From Aeromicrobium sp. 9AM (lineage in GTDB: Bacteria > Actinomycetota > Actinomycetes > Propionibacteriales > Nocardioidaceae), in contig NZ_LR733304.1 in NCBI RefSeq assembly GCF_902506105.1, forward strand, positions 744,001 to 808,000: a stretch of DNA of 64,000 bases, in the 5' to 3' direction. Below the pieces are notes generated by a model. That model was given only the letters and a program-made list of their open reading frames with translations, did no database searches and was not told the origin of the DNA. Shown in pieces: positions 24,974 through 34,191 of this stretch; position 1 is the first letter of the stretch; each line of letters opens with the position of its first letter. The position numbers and the translations under genes are program-made.

Positions 24974-25162
24974 GCCGTTCGACGAGGATGACGTAGCCGA
25001 GCAACGGGATCAGGGCGTAGTGGAGGAAGCCATCGACGCGCTTGCGCGCCAGGAGCTCGCGGCGGCCGGCTCGTTCAACTCGCCGGGCCTGCGTCAGCGC
25101 ACCGTTGAACAAGCGCGGTGGCATTGGCTCACCGCCCAACGCTGTCGCGATCGTCTGACCAC

Positions 25163-25942
25163 TCATGCTGCGGGGGGCTCGACGGCCGCCGACGCCTGCT
25201 CGGCGGCGCGGACGACCCACGGCACCAGCTCGGCGACGCGCTCGGGCGAGGTGGCCGCGGTCAACGTGCCGACGCTGATCGCGCCGATCGTACAACCAGA
25301 GGTGTCGACTATCGGTGCACCGATGCTCATGCCCTTATAGTCGACCTCGCCGCAACTGATCACCACGCCGGTCCGACGGGTTCGTGCCACGTCGGCGTAC
25401 ACCGTCGCGACTGAGAGCTCGGACGACGTGTCCAACAGTTCACGCGCAGACTGATAGTCCCAGATCTCGCGATCCGACAGACCGGCGAGCATGACGCGCG
25501 GCGCGGCGCCCAAGTGCATCGGAAGGGTGCCGCCAGCACGCACCGTGATGTCCGAGGCGAACCGTCCGTCGAGGACTTCGAGGCAGTGGGCGCGACCGTC
25601 GCGATGCGAGAAGAGGAACACGTTCTCGTCGGTGGCCGACCTCAGCTCCGCCATCGCGTCGCGCGACGTGGAGCGCAGCATGTGGTCGTCGGTGTGCAGA
25701 GTCTCGACGCCGCGCCCGGCGTAGGCGGCCGCGCGGTAGTGTCCGCGCGATGTCTGCTCCACGAGGCCGCCGAAGACCAACGTGCCCAAGATCCGGTGGC
25801 ACGTGGCTTTGCTCAGGCCGAGTGTCGTCGCCACGTCCCGCAACCGGAACTCGTCGCCCTCCGACAAGAGCTGGAGGACATCCATCGCCTTGAGGAGCAC
25901 GAGGACATGGGTGCGGGAAGCGGACGGGGAGTCGTGATGCAT
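25163..25942 (-). CDS. IclR-family transcriptional regulator
   Basis: The 259-residue protein has an N-terminal winged helix (VLVLLKAMDVLQLLSEGDEF, LRDVATTLGLSKATCHRIL) and a GAF-like effector domain ending in the IclR signature region (SCGEVDYKGMSIGAPIVD, GAISVGTLTAATS). IclR proteins often control degradation pathways and bind a small carboxylate or aromatic effector. I prefer the ATG at 25942 to that at 25948 because AGAGG lies seven bases before it but touches the first. It is divergent from the second ABC importer. A copy of the cluster operator (26039-26054) and a separate inverted repeat (26071-26093) lie upstream. It may act locally on the importer, while the TetR gene product acts on the common operators; which one binds which site is open. 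Confidence 0.88.
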   Translation of the reverse strand: MHHDSPSASRTHVLVLLKAMDVLQLLSEGDEFRLRDVATTLGLSKATCHRILGTLVFGGLVEQTSRGHYRAAAYAGRGVETLHTDDHMLRSTSRDAMAELRSATDENVFLFSHRDGRAHCLEVLDGRFASDITVRAGGTLPMHLGAAPRVMLAGLSDREIWDYQSARELLDTSSELSVATVYADVARTRRTGVVISCGEVDYKGMSIGAPIVDTSGCTIGAISVGTLTAATSPERVAELVPWVVRAAEQASAAVEPPAA

Positions 25943-26038
25943 GGTCATACCTCTGTCACCAGCGTGTGTGCAGGTCGGGTGATGCCCTCGGTGGACAGCC
26001 CCATCGTAGGTGTGGCAAGCCCTTCTGGCTACTGGAAG

Positions 26039-26054
26039 TCGGATGAATGCCCGA
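26039..26054 (-). promoter_or_regulatory. Cluster operator site 9 (upstream of the IclR gene)
   Basis: TCGGATGAATGCCCGA is a near-perfect inverted repeat with both TCGG-type half-sites. It lies 97 bases upstream of the IclR start. The -10 (CGACTT on the minus strand) is poor and no good -35 box is seen. Confidence 0.6.
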
Positions 26055-26070
26055 TATTTGGTCGGGTCAA

Positions 26071-26093
26071 AACGTTCTAGATCGTGGAACGTT
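26071..26093. promoter_or_regulatory. Inverted repeat AACGTTC-N9-GAACGTT, possible IclR site
   Basis: Perfect 7-bp arms (26071-26077 and 26087-26093) with a nine-base centre lie in the IclR/importer-2 intergenic region. IclR-type operators are often short palindromes of this size. The rest of the 429-base gap (26094-26223) shows nothing I can name. Confidence 0.35.
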
Positions 26094-26223
26094 GTCCCCG
26101 CGTCGAGGCGCCGCGCGAAGGGGTCGAGCGCGTCGGCTATCGCGACGTTCTACATGCCGAAACATCGCCGATCTCGCGCGAAAACTCGGGGAAACAAGCG
26201 GTGTCCCGAGCACTTTTCGTCGC

Positions 26224-26253
26224 TTGACAGATCTAGGACACGCGTTCTAGGTT
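26224..26253 (+). promoter_or_regulatory. Promoter of ABC importer 2 with cluster operator site 10
   Basis: TTGACA (26224-26229), an 18-base spacer and TAGGTT (26248-26253). The operator TAGGACACGCGTTCTA (26234-26249) fills the spacer. The leader to the GTG start at 26371 is about 110 bases. Confidence 0.8.
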
Positions 26254-26370
26254 GCGGAAGTCGTACCAGTGCGACCGGGGATCGGCCGACAGGCAGACCC
26301 GCCGGACACCGCTGGCGGGTGGGTGCTCACGGGGGTCCCGCGTGAAGACCGGACTGCTTGGAAGGACAAC

Positions 26371-28353
26371 GTGGCACTCTTCGAGCTGAAGGACCTGACC
26401 GTGGATGTGCACGGGCCGAACGGGGACATCCGTCTCGCGGATGGCATTTCGTTGTCGGTCGAGGCCGGAGAGACGCTGTGCGTTGTCGGAGAGTCCGGCA
26501 GTGGGAAGAGCGTCACGATGCTGTCGGCGATGCGGCTACTCGAGTTCACGGCACCACTGACCGTCTCGGGGTCGGCCGTGCTCGGCGGCACCGACCTGCT
26601 GAGCTTGAGCCAGCAGGCCATGACCGCGGTCAGAGGCCACCGCGTCGGCATGGTCTTTCAGGAGGCCATGGACGCGCTCAACCCGACCCAGACCGTCATG
26701 GCGCAGCTGTGCGAGGCGTACCTCCTGTCGAACGACCTCGGCCGGACCTCGGGTCGACGAGAACGCGCTGCCCAGCGGAGCGCCGCGCGTCGGAGCGCTA
26801 TGAGCCTCGTCAAAGAAGTCGGGCTCGAGGAATCCGTCGCCGACCTCTATCCGCACCAGATGTCCGGCGGGATGCAGCAGCGAATCATGATCGCGATGGC
26901 CCTCATGGGGGAGCCGGAGATGTTGATCGCGGACGAGCCGACGACGGCCCTTGACGTCACGGTCCAGGCCGAGATCCTCAAGCTGCTGCAGAGGCTTCAG
27001 CGTGATCGTCAGATGTCGTGCGTCTTTGTGACGCACGACATGGGAGTTGCGGCCGAGATCTCCGACCGCATCGCGGTGCTCTACGCCGGACAGGTCGTCG
27101 AGATCGGACCGACGAGTCAGATCCTCGGGGCACCCCAGCATCCGTACACGAAGGCACTGCTCGAGTGCGTCCCACGCCCCAACACTCGCCTCGTCGGGCT
27201 GATGCGGACGATCCCCGGATCGGTTCCGGAGCCCGGCCACTACCCGGCCGGCGATCGCTTCGCACCGCGCAACGCGCTCGCGTCGCAGCAGGACCTCGAC
27301 GACCCGCCACCGGTTGTCACCTCGGCAGACGGGCGGCATTCCGTGCGGGCGTGGCGACCAGTCGAGCACTGGACTGACGAGATGGTCGACGCCCTGACCG
27401 GTCACCCGGGCGACCAGGTAGTGGCGGAGCGATCGCGCCCAGCGGGCGACGGGGAGCCCGTCGTGGTGCTCGAGAACGTCTCGAAGACGTACGGGACCAG
27501 ACCCGTGTCGGGCTGGATCAGGCGGGTGACCCACTCCGGTCGCGAGGGCAAGACCAACAGGACGCGCGCGGCCGTCGCGGGAGTCAACCTGACGGTCTAC
27601 AAAGGCGAGTTCTTCGGGGTCGTCGGCGAGACTGGGTCGGGCAAAAGCACGCTGGGCAAGCTGATGCTCGATCTCGAGCAGGCCGACGCCGGCTCCAAAA
27701 TCACGGTGAGTGGGCTCGACCTGGGACAGGCACGTGGTCTCGTCGAGGAGCGGCAGCTGCGTCGTCACGTGCAGATGGTCTTCCAGAACCCACAGGACAC
27801 GCTGGACCCGCGACGTTCCGTCGCCGACGCGATCGCCGAACCGCTGTGGGCGCTGACCGACCTCGGTCGTGAGGGCGTCGAGGCACGTGTACGAGAGATG
27901 CTCGAAGCCGTGCGGCTCCCCTCGAACGCGGGTGCCAAGTTCGCCTCCGAGCTGTCGGGTGGCCAGCGTCAGCGGGTGGCCATCGCCCGAGCCATCGCGC
28001 CCGGCCCGGACGTCGTGGTGGCCGACGAGCCCACCAGCGCGCTGGATGTCTCGGTCCAGGGGCAGGTCATGAACCTGCTCCTGGAGCTGCAGCGCGAGCT
28101 CAACCTCACGTACGTCTTCATCACCCACAACCTCAGCCTCGTGACCTCCGTCGCGGACCGGGTCGGCGTGATGCGACGGGGAGAGCTCGTCGAGGTGCTG
28201 ACCGCCGACGAGCTCATTGCGGGCGCCTCCCACCCGTACACGCGTGCGCTGGCCGCGGCGAATCCCGATCCCTTCAAGGGTCTCGGCGCGGTCGCGTCGG
28301 TGGCGTCAACCACGAACCACCAAACCGTCACACCGATAGAGGAGAAGACATGA
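26371..28353 (+). CDS. Fused dual ATP-binding protein of a peptide/nickel-type ABC importer (DppD-DppF fusion)
   Basis: The 660-residue protein joins both ATPases of an importer in one chain. Domain 1 (about residues 1-330) has Walker A GESGSGKS, signature MSGGMQQR and Walker [13 protein letters not shown]. Domain 2 (about 365-650) has [16 protein letters not shown] and [12 protein letters not shown]. Each is followed by the HPYTKALLE or HPYTRALAA segment of the oligopeptide subfamily. A charged linker separates them. The GTG at 26371 has GGAAGGAC eight bases upstream and matches the family start [10 protein letters not shown]. The frame is open to 26269. It is the first gene of a five-gene operon (ATPase, binding protein, two permeases, dimethylformamidase-like hydrolase) driven by operator site 10. 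The cysteine-rich tail of normal DppD proteins is missing. Confidence 0.92.
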   Translation: MALFELKDLTVDVHGPNGDIRLADGISLSVEAGETLCVVGESGSGKSVTMLSAMRLLEFTAPLTVSGSAVLGGTDLLSLSQQAMTAVRGHRVGMVFQEAMDALNPTQTVMAQLCEAYLLSNDLGRTSGRRERAAQRSAARRSAMSLVKEVGLEESVADLYPHQMSGGMQQRIMIAMALMGEPEMLIADEPTTALDVTVQAEILKLLQRLQRDRQMSCVFVTHDMGVAAEISDRIAVLYAGQVVEIGPTSQILGAPQHPYTKALLECVPRPNTRLVGLMRTIPGSVPEPGHYPAGDRFAPRNALASQQDLDDPPPVVTSADGRHSVRAWRPVEHWTDEMVDALTGHPGDQVVAERSRPAGDGEPVVVLENVSKTYGTRPVSGWIRRVTHSGREGKTNRTRAAVAGVNLTVYKGEFFGVVGETGSGKSTLGKLMLDLEQADAGSKITVSGLDLGQARGLVEERQLRRHVQMVFQNPQDTLDPRRSVADAIAEPLWALTDLGREGVEARVREMLEAVRLPSNAGAKFASELSGGQRQRVAIARAIAPGPDVVVADEPTSALDVSVQGQVMNLLLELQRELNLTYVFITHNLSLVTSVADRVGVMRRGELVEVLTADELIAGASHPYTRALAAANPDPFKGLGAVASVASTTNHQTVTPIEEKT

Positions 28354-29960
28354 TCAGGCCCCTCAGGCAACGCCCTCGCGCTCTGGCCCGTGCCATCACA
28401 GCCATCATCGCGGCTGTGGCACTCGTCGGTTGTACCGGGACGAGCACCTCCGGCGGCGGCACGCCCGTCAAGGGTGGGACCGTCACCGCTGCGCTGTCCG
28501 GCGATCCACAGACGCTCGACACCGGCCTGGCGACTGGTCAGCTGTCGCAGATCCCGGGTCAGAACATCTTCGAGCAGCTTTTCGCACGGGACAAGAAGTT
28601 CAACCCGCAGCCCATGCTGGCGAAGTCGTTCGAGCTGTCGAAGGATCGGCGGACCTACACGATTCCGTTGCGCGAGGGCATCACGTTCCACAACGGGGCG
28701 AAGCTCACGTCGGCCGACGTGAAAGCAAGCATTGAGCGATGGCTCGAGATTTCCGCGACGGGCCAGCAGGTCAGCAAGGACGTCGACGCCTTGGAGACAC
28801 CGGACGACCTGACGTTCGTCATCAAGCTCAAACGTCCGCGCTACTCCCTCATCGCCGACCTGGCCTGGACCGTGCAGGCAGCCATCATCCTGCCGGCCGA
28901 CATCGCCAAGGCGGCAGGCAAGTCGCCACTCAAGAATGAGCAGGTCATCGGGACCGGCCCGTACAAGCTAGACAGCTACAAGGCCGGCCAGCGCATCCAG
29001 CTCGTGCGATTCGACGAATACAAGAGCCTCGACCAGGACTTTGGTGGGTTCGCCGGCAAGAAGACAGCGCACGCCGACAAGCTTGTGTTCGTCTTCGTCG
29101 CGGACGCGTCACAGCGCCTCAATGGGCTGAAGACTGGTCAGTGGGACTGGGTCCAGGAGATCAACGGCGACGATATCGATGCCGCCAAGAAGGACTCGTC
29201 CCTGACAGTGCGGGCATCGGCCGTGAAGTACTCCAACGTCCTGCTACTCAACAGTGACGACTCGTCGGCCTTCGCCAGCGTCGACGCGCGCCAGGCCATG
29301 AACACCCTCCTTGACAAGGAGGAGATCGCGAAGGCGACGTTCGGTCCCTCCTGGCTCTGGAAGCCGCTCAACGGTGCACTCGCTGCAACCAGCAATGCTG
29401 CGCTCTACACCAAGGCTGGGATCGAGTCGTTCCCCGGTGGCGATCCTGACGCCGCCAAGGCACTGTTCAAAAAGGCGGGTGTGGGCAGCAAGCCGATCCG
29501 TATCTTGACGTCCAAGACGTATCCCTACATGTACCAGTGGGCGGTTGCGGCGCAGGCCGCTCTAAAGGACATCGGCATCCCGTCGAAGGTGAGCGTCTTC
29601 GACTTCCCGACCATGTACGAGCGTCTGGGCACGTCGCCCGGGTCGTGGGACCTGAGCGTCACCTACCTGTCCGGCATGGCCGGCTCGCCGGGACAGATCC
29701 CGTGGTTCGGCAAGGAGCAGCCGGGAAGCTACTACCGCGGTGACTACGGCAGCACGGTCGACACCCTGCTCGCGAAGTACCAGGACTCGACGTCGGCCGA
29801 GGAGGCCAACGGCGTGATGGGCGAGCTGCAGACGAAGTTCTACGAGACGATGCCGGGCGTCCCCCTGGGCGGGGTGAGCGCAGTTGGCGTCTACAGCGCC
29901 AAGCTCACGGTACCGAACGACTTCACGTACGTGCTGTGGAGCGCGTACAAGACGAACTAG
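28350..29960 (+). CDS. ABC transporter substrate-binding lipoprotein, family 5 (importer 2)
   Basis: The 536-residue protein starts with a basic stretch, a hydrophobic segment and the lipobox ALVGC (Cys28), followed by a serine/glycine-rich linker, so it is a surface lipoprotein. The mature part is of the SBP_bac_5 type (GGTVTAALSGDPQTLDTG, RTYTIPLREGITFHNGAKLTSADVKASIERW). It overlaps the ATPase gene by ATGA. It differs clearly from the binding protein of importer 1, which suggests the two systems take up different but related compounds, such as substrate and intermediate. A strong hairpin directly after the stop (29965-29997) could protect the upstream message and limit permease expression. 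Confidence 0.92.
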   Translation: MIRPLRQRPRALARAITAIIAAVALVGCTGTSTSGGGTPVKGGTVTAALSGDPQTLDTGLATGQLSQIPGQNIFEQLFARDKKFNPQPMLAKSFELSKDRRTYTIPLREGITFHNGAKLTSADVKASIERWLEISATGQQVSKDVDALETPDDLTFVIKLKRPRYSLIADLAWTVQAAIILPADIAKAAGKSPLKNEQVIGTGPYKLDSYKAGQRIQLVRFDEYKSLDQDFGGFAGKKTAHADKLVFVFVADASQRLNGLKTGQWDWVQEINGDDIDAAKKDSSLTVRASAVKYSNVLLLNSDDSSAFASVDARQAMNTLLDKEEIAKATFGPSWLWKPLNGALAATSNAALYTKAGIESFPGGDPDAAKALFKKAGVGSKPIRILTSKTYPYMYQWAVAAQAALKDIGIPSKVSVFDFPTMYERLGTSPGSWDLSVTYLSGMAGSPGQIPWFGKEQPGSYYRGDYGSTVDTLLAKYQDSTSAEEANGVMGELQTKFYETMPGVPLGGVSAVGVYSAKLTVPNDFTYVLWSAYKTN

Positions 29961-29964
29961 TCGT

Positions 29965-29997
29965 GCGGCCCGGTCGAACGTGCCTCGACCGGGCCGC
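29965..29997 (+). promoter_or_regulatory. Intercistronic hairpin between binding protein and permease genes
   Basis: A perfect 13-bp stem (29965-29977 with 29985-29997) with a seven-base loop lies four bases after the binding-protein stop and 30 bases before the next gene. Such hairpins in transporter operons stabilise the upstream mRNA or partly terminate transcription, giving more binding protein than permease. Confidence 0.65.
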
Positions 29998-30027
29998 TCT
30001 CTGCGTCGACCCCCAAGGAGCGAGATC

Positions 30028-30972
30028 GTGACGTCACTCATCATCCGCAGGATCAGGGACATGGTCGTCGTCCTCGTGTTCGTGACCACGGCTATGTTCT
30101 TCATCCTGCACTCGATCCCGGGCAGCCCGGCGATCGCGATCCTCGGGCAGGAGGCCTCGGCCGAGCAGATCGCCGCACTCAACCACGAGCTCGGCTTCGA
30201 CAAGCCCCTGCTCGCGCAGTACCTATCCTTCATGGGGCATGCGTTCCGCGGCGACCTCGGCTACTCGGTGTCCCAGTCGGGTGGCGTCATGCACGCCGTC
30301 CTGTCCTACTTGGGGCCGACCTTGCTCATCGCGACGTCGGCCACGGTGCTCGGCGTGCTCGTTGCGGTGCCACTCGCGGTGCGCACCGTTTCGAGGCCAC
30401 GGTCTCTGTTGTCGCGCTTCTTGATGGGCGCGAGCTCGTTCGGACTGGCGATCCCCAGCTTCTGGCTCGCACTGATCCTTGTGCTGCTGCTCGCCGTGCG
30501 GACCCGGGTCTTCCCCGTCACCGGTTACGTCTCCCCGCTTGAGAGTCCAGCACGTGCCGCGAGCTTCCTCGCCCTACCCATCATCGTCATCATGGCCCAC
30601 CAGGTCGCCTTGCTGGTCATCACGCTGCGTGAGAGCCTCGCCGCCGAGATGCTCAACCCCTACGTGCGCACCGCGCGTGCCAAGGGGGCCTCCGAGAGAC
30701 GTGTCATGTACCGCCACGTACTGCCCAACGGGCTCCTGCCCGCCGTCACCGTGATCGGCGGCAACTTCGGCTCGTTGCTCGGAGGCGTGGTGATCATCGA
30801 GACGGTCTTCCTGATTCCCGGTATCGGATATCTCCTCTACGGCGGGGTCCAAGCGCGTGACTACAACCTGATCCTCGGAATCACGATCATCACCGCCGCC
30901 CTTATTGTCCTGGTCAACCTCGCCGTGGACCTCGTGTACGCCGTCCTCGACCCGAGAGTGAGGCTCCAATGA
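30028..30972 (+). CDS. ABC transporter permease, DppB type (importer 2)
   Basis: The 314-residue inner-membrane permease begins with TSLIIRRIRDMVVVLVFVTTAMFFIL, the usual DppB opening, and has about six membrane spans. The EAA-type loop is near residue 205 (LNPYVRTARAKGASERRVMYRH). The GTG at 30028 is preceded by AAGGAG nine bases upstream; the open frame back to 29884 lies inside the preceding gene and the hairpin and is not coding. It forms the channel with the product of 30969-31907. Its stop overlaps the next start (ATGA). Confidence 0.92.
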   Translation: MTSLIIRRIRDMVVVLVFVTTAMFFILHSIPGSPAIAILGQEASAEQIAALNHELGFDKPLLAQYLSFMGHAFRGDLGYSVSQSGGVMHAVLSYLGPTLLIATSATVLGVLVAVPLAVRTVSRPRSLLSRFLMGASSFGLAIPSFWLALILVLLLAVRTRVFPVTGYVSPLESPARAASFLALPIIVIMAHQVALLVITLRESLAAEMLNPYVRTARAKGASERRVMYRHVLPNGLLPAVTVIGGNFGSLLGGVVIIETVFLIPGIGYLLYGGVQARDYNLILGITIITAALIVLVNLAVDLVYAVLDPRVRLQ

Positions 30973-31907
30973 GTACTCCCGTAACCACAGCGGCCCGCAG
31001 GATCGCCCAGGAGTGGCACCGCAATAGAAGCTTCATCGTGTGGTTCACGGTGCTGGTCCTGCTCATAGTCGTCTCGATCGCGGGGCCGTGGGTCCTGCCC
31101 TCGCCTTCGTCCCAAGAGCTGGCCATCCGCCTGCAGGGGCCGTCGCTCGACCACGTGCTCGGCACGGACGACTATGGCCGAGACATCCTCAGCCGTGTGG
31201 TGTCGGCGGGCCGCATCTCGCTCGGCCTGAGCGCCCTCATCACGATGCTCGCCGTCGGCCTAGGCTCGGTGGTCGGCCTCGTGGCCGGCTTCTACACGGG
31301 CACGTCGAGCATCCTGATGCGCATCATGGACTCGCTCATGGCGTTCCCGGCGATCGTGCTGGCGATCGCCCTGGTTGTGGCGCTCAGCTCGAAGCCGGGC
31401 GCGCTGGCTGAGACGATCGCCCTGACGGTCGTGTTCACGCCGTACGTCGCGCGTGTTGTGCGGTCCAGGGCGCTGACGATCTCGCAACGAGGATTCGTCA
31501 CTGCGGCGCGCGCGGCGGGCGTTCGCGGCGTCCGCATCCTCGTGGTCCACGTCCTGCCCAATGCCCTGCCGACCATCATGGTTCAGGCCACCTTTGTGTG
31601 CGCGTCCGCGTTGCTCGCCGATGCGTCGCTGAGCTTCCTCGGCCTTGGTGTCGCTCCGCCCACCCCCACCTGGGGAAACATGATCGCCGACGCCAAGCCG
31701 TACATCAGCAGCTCGCCGCTGTTCATCGTCGCCCCTGGCACGGCGATCGTCATCGCCGTCATGGCGTTCAATCTCGCCGGCGACGGCATCAGGTCCCTCG
31801 TCGACCCGCGGGCCAAGGCCGTCCTCAACCTCCAGGCACGCGAGCGACGCCAAGCCAAGGACTCCGGTATCCGTGGGTCCCAGGCCGCCTCTCCGCCGCA
31901 CCAATAG
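30969..31907 (+). CDS. ABC transporter permease, DppC type (importer 2)
   Basis: The 312-residue permease has a short cytoplasmic N-terminus, then membrane spans, the DppC signature VLGTDDYGRDILSRV near residue 60, and an EAA-type loop (FVTAARAAGVRGVRILVVHVLPNALPT). The C-terminal tail is long and charged (ARERRQAKDSGIRGSQ), a little longer than usual. It overlaps the upstream permease by four bases and is followed after 52 bases by the dimethylformamidase-like gene, which shares the operon. Confidence 0.92.
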   Translation: MSTPVTTAARRIAQEWHRNRSFIVWFTVLVLLIVVSIAGPWVLPSPSSQELAIRLQGPSLDHVLGTDDYGRDILSRVVSAGRISLGLSALITMLAVGLGSVVGLVAGFYTGTSSILMRIMDSLMAFPAIVLAIALVVALSSKPGALAETIALTVVFTPYVARVVRSRALTISQRGFVTAARAAGVRGVRILVVHVLPNALPTIMVQATFVCASALLADASLSFLGLGVAPPTPTWGNMIADAKPYISSSPLFIVAPGTAIVIAVMAFNLAGDGIRSLVDPRAKAVLNLQARERRQAKDSGIRGSQAASPPHQ

Positions 31908-31959
31908 ACGGCCGTTGTCCGACGGTCACGACACCTCAACCCGGAAAGAGCCAACCACC

Positions 31960-34191
31960 GTGAGTTCAGCGCCAACCATCACCGGATACCTCGACCGCCT
32001 GACCTATCGGGCTGGCGACCCTGTCACGCTCTTCGCGGCCGGCCAGAATCAGCGAGCCGAGGTCAGGCTCGTTCGACTCGGCCGCTCGCCAGTGCCGGGG
32101 AGGACGGCTCGCGCCGCGGTCGAGGACATCGCGTGGGACGGTGCGGGCCCCGTGGAGGTATCGACCCAGAGCAGCTGCGTGGGATCGTTCGCGACCACGA
32201 CCCTTATCCCGCGGCTAACGAGTCGTCAAGGACTCACGCTGGGTGTCTGCATCTGGACGACCGTCGCTGACTGGGACGACCCTCAGACGATCCTCGACCT
32301 GACAGGTGGGGGTGGCGCCCTGCGCCTCGAGCTCGTCGACTCGCACATTGTTCTCGTCGTCGGCGAGGATCGACTCGTGAGCGAGAGCCCTGTCGGCAAC
32401 CGCTCATGGACGTCGGTACGGGTGAACCTTTCGACGGGTCATGCCTCCCTGCAGCTGATCGCGCATGACGAGCTCTATGGAGCGTCGTCTCGTGTCAAGA
32501 CGGCGCTGTCGAGTGACTTCGAGTCGGAAGCGCCGACGCTCACCCTGGCCGCGCAAGCTGCGCGAGACGTCGTGCATTGCGACGGCTACGCGCGGGGTCG
32601 GGCGGAGCACCATTTCACCGGCAAGATCGCCGACCCGTTCGTCCTGTACGGCACCCAGAGCAGAGACTTGCGCAGCGTCAGCGAGATCCGCGGAGCGGTG
32701 ACCACTATCGGTGGTGCCGCATGGTCGCTCTCTCCCGTCGACTCCGGCCCCACCCGGTTCCTCTGCCGGACGTACGCGGGCAAGGCGGACCCGATGGTCC
32801 TGGTCAATCTTCCGAACCAAGGCGTGACGGGGCCGAGCTGGGACGGTACCGCCGTCTCGTTCCGGGAGAAGCCCGATCACTACGCGGCCGCGCACTTCCA
32901 CTCCACGGACCTCGTCGACGCCGGTTGGGCGCAGACCATGACGGAGGCTCTCCCCGAGAGCCTCCGCAGTGGTGTCTACGGGATTGAGCTCACGGGCGCG
33001 GACGGCACCCAGGACACGATCCCGCTATTCGTGCCCGCCAACCCGGGTGTGAGGACGGCCAAGGTGTGCTTCATGCTGCCGACGTTCAGCTACCTCGCGT
33101 ACGCCAACGAGGACTTGGTGAGCCACTTCGCCAACGCCGTGGGACACCGCTTCCAGGACCCCGAGGTGCTCAAGGAGGCGCAGAGTCGACAGGTTTACCA
33201 CGGGCGTGAGTTCGGCCGGTCCCTCTACGACCGGCACATCGATGGCAGCGGCGTGCACTACTCGAGCGCCCTCCGGCCAATCCTCGACATGCGAGCTGAG
33301 TATGGGTTCTGGAGCTACCCGGAGGGGTCGGGCCGCGCATTCTCGGGCGACATGTATCTCGTGGAGTGGCTCGAGACGTTCGGCTACGACTTCGACGTCG
33401 TGACGGAGGAACAGCTTCATGTCGAAGGCGCCGCGGCGCTCGACGGCTATGACGTCGTGCTGACCGGATCGCATCCTGAGTACCCCTCGACCGAGATCCT
33501 CGATGCCATCGAGAGCTATCGAGCGGCCGGCGGCAACTTGTTCTACCTGGGCGGCAACGGGTACTACTGGGTGACGGGTGTCATCAACGCACACGCGCCA
33601 ATCATCGAGACCCGCCGGGGCAACGCTGGCGTGCGTTCGTGGGACTCGCCTCCCGGGGAGATTGACCTGGTGTCGTCGTGGGAGCCCGGCGGGCTCTGGC
33701 GGCATCGTGGCCGAGCCCCGCAGAAGCTGTTCGGTGTCGGCATGGCGGCGGCCGGCGGCATGTCCAGGCCTTTCCGGATGTCGACTGACGAGTCGGTGCG
33801 TCGCGAGTTCGCGTGGTTCTACGACGGGCTGGAGGGTGACCTCATTGGGGACCAAGGGTTTGTGCGTGGCGGTGCTTCTGGTGACGAGATGGACCGAGTC
33901 GACTTCGCGCTGGGGACTCCGCCGGGCACCACCGTGCTCGCGTCGTCCTGGGGGCACGACGAGGGGGCGCAGCGTGCGACAGAAGAAGTCTTGCAGCCGT
34001 ATCACGGCTCGACGAGTGGACCGAACGATCCAGAGATCCACGCAGACATGATCTATTTCAAGACGCCTGCTGGGGGGGCGGTGTTCGCGACGGGCTCGAT
34101 CGCGTACTTCGGTGCCCTCCTGGTGGACGGCGGAGATAACAACGCATCGCGGGCGTTGCGCAACGTACTTGACCACGTGATGGGCGACTGA
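31960..34191 (+). CDS. N,N-dimethylformamidase large-subunit-like protein
   Basis: The 743-residue protein resembles the beta (large) subunit of bacterial N,N-dimethylformamidase, an iron amidohydrolase that splits formamides into amine and formate. The N-terminal 300 residues look like a beta-sandwich/LamG-type domain (GLTLGVCIWTTVADWDD, GYARGRAEHHFTGKIADPF). The C-terminal 400 residues form the catalytic region with CFMLPTFSYLAYAN, FWSYPEGSGR, WLETFGYDFDVVTEEQLH and TGSHPEYPST. His505 and Glu507 in the S-H-P-E motif, with nearby tyrosines, would match the published tyrosine/carboxylate iron site. The GTG at 31960 is preceded by GAAAGAG; the length agrees with known large subunits (about 760). 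No gene for the small alpha subunit is visible. In this operon the enzyme would cleave an amide taken up by importer 2 or made by the pathway. Confidence 0.8.
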   Translation: MSSAPTITGYLDRLTYRAGDPVTLFAAGQNQRAEVRLVRLGRSPVPGRTARAAVEDIAWDGAGPVEVSTQSSCVGSFATTTLIPRLTSRQGLTLGVCIWTTVADWDDPQTILDLTGGGGALRLELVDSHIVLVVGEDRLVSESPVGNRSWTSVRVNLSTGHASLQLIAHDELYGASSRVKTALSSDFESEAPTLTLAAQAARDVVHCDGYARGRAEHHFTGKIADPFVLYGTQSRDLRSVSEIRGAVTTIGGAAWSLSPVDSGPTRFLCRTYAGKADPMVLVNLPNQGVTGPSWDGTAVSFREKPDHYAAAHFHSTDLVDAGWAQTMTEALPESLRSGVYGIELTGADGTQDTIPLFVPANPGVRTAKVCFMLPTFSYLAYANEDLVSHFANAVGHRFQDPEVLKEAQSRQVYHGREFGRSLYDRHIDGSGVHYSSALRPILDMRAEYGFWSYPEGSGRAFSGDMYLVEWLETFGYDFDVVTEEQLHVEGAAALDGYDVVLTGSHPEYPSTEILDAIESYRAAGGNLFYLGGNGYYWVTGVINAHAPIIETRRGNAGVRSWDSPPGEIDLVSSWEPGGLWRHRGRAPQKLFGVGMAAAGGMSRPFRMSTDESVRREFAWFYDGLEGDLIGDQGFVRGGASGDEMDRVDFALGTPPGTTVLASSWGHDEGAQRATEEVLQPYHGSTSGPNDPEIHADMIYFKTPAGGAVFATGSIAYFGALLVDGGDNNASRALRNVLDHVMGD

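Noticed and set aside
24837-25340. Plus-strand open frame between the AroE-like and IclR genes
   Set aside because: The opposite strand carries IclR-like sequence, and the frame overlaps the end of the intact IclR gene without any known motif.
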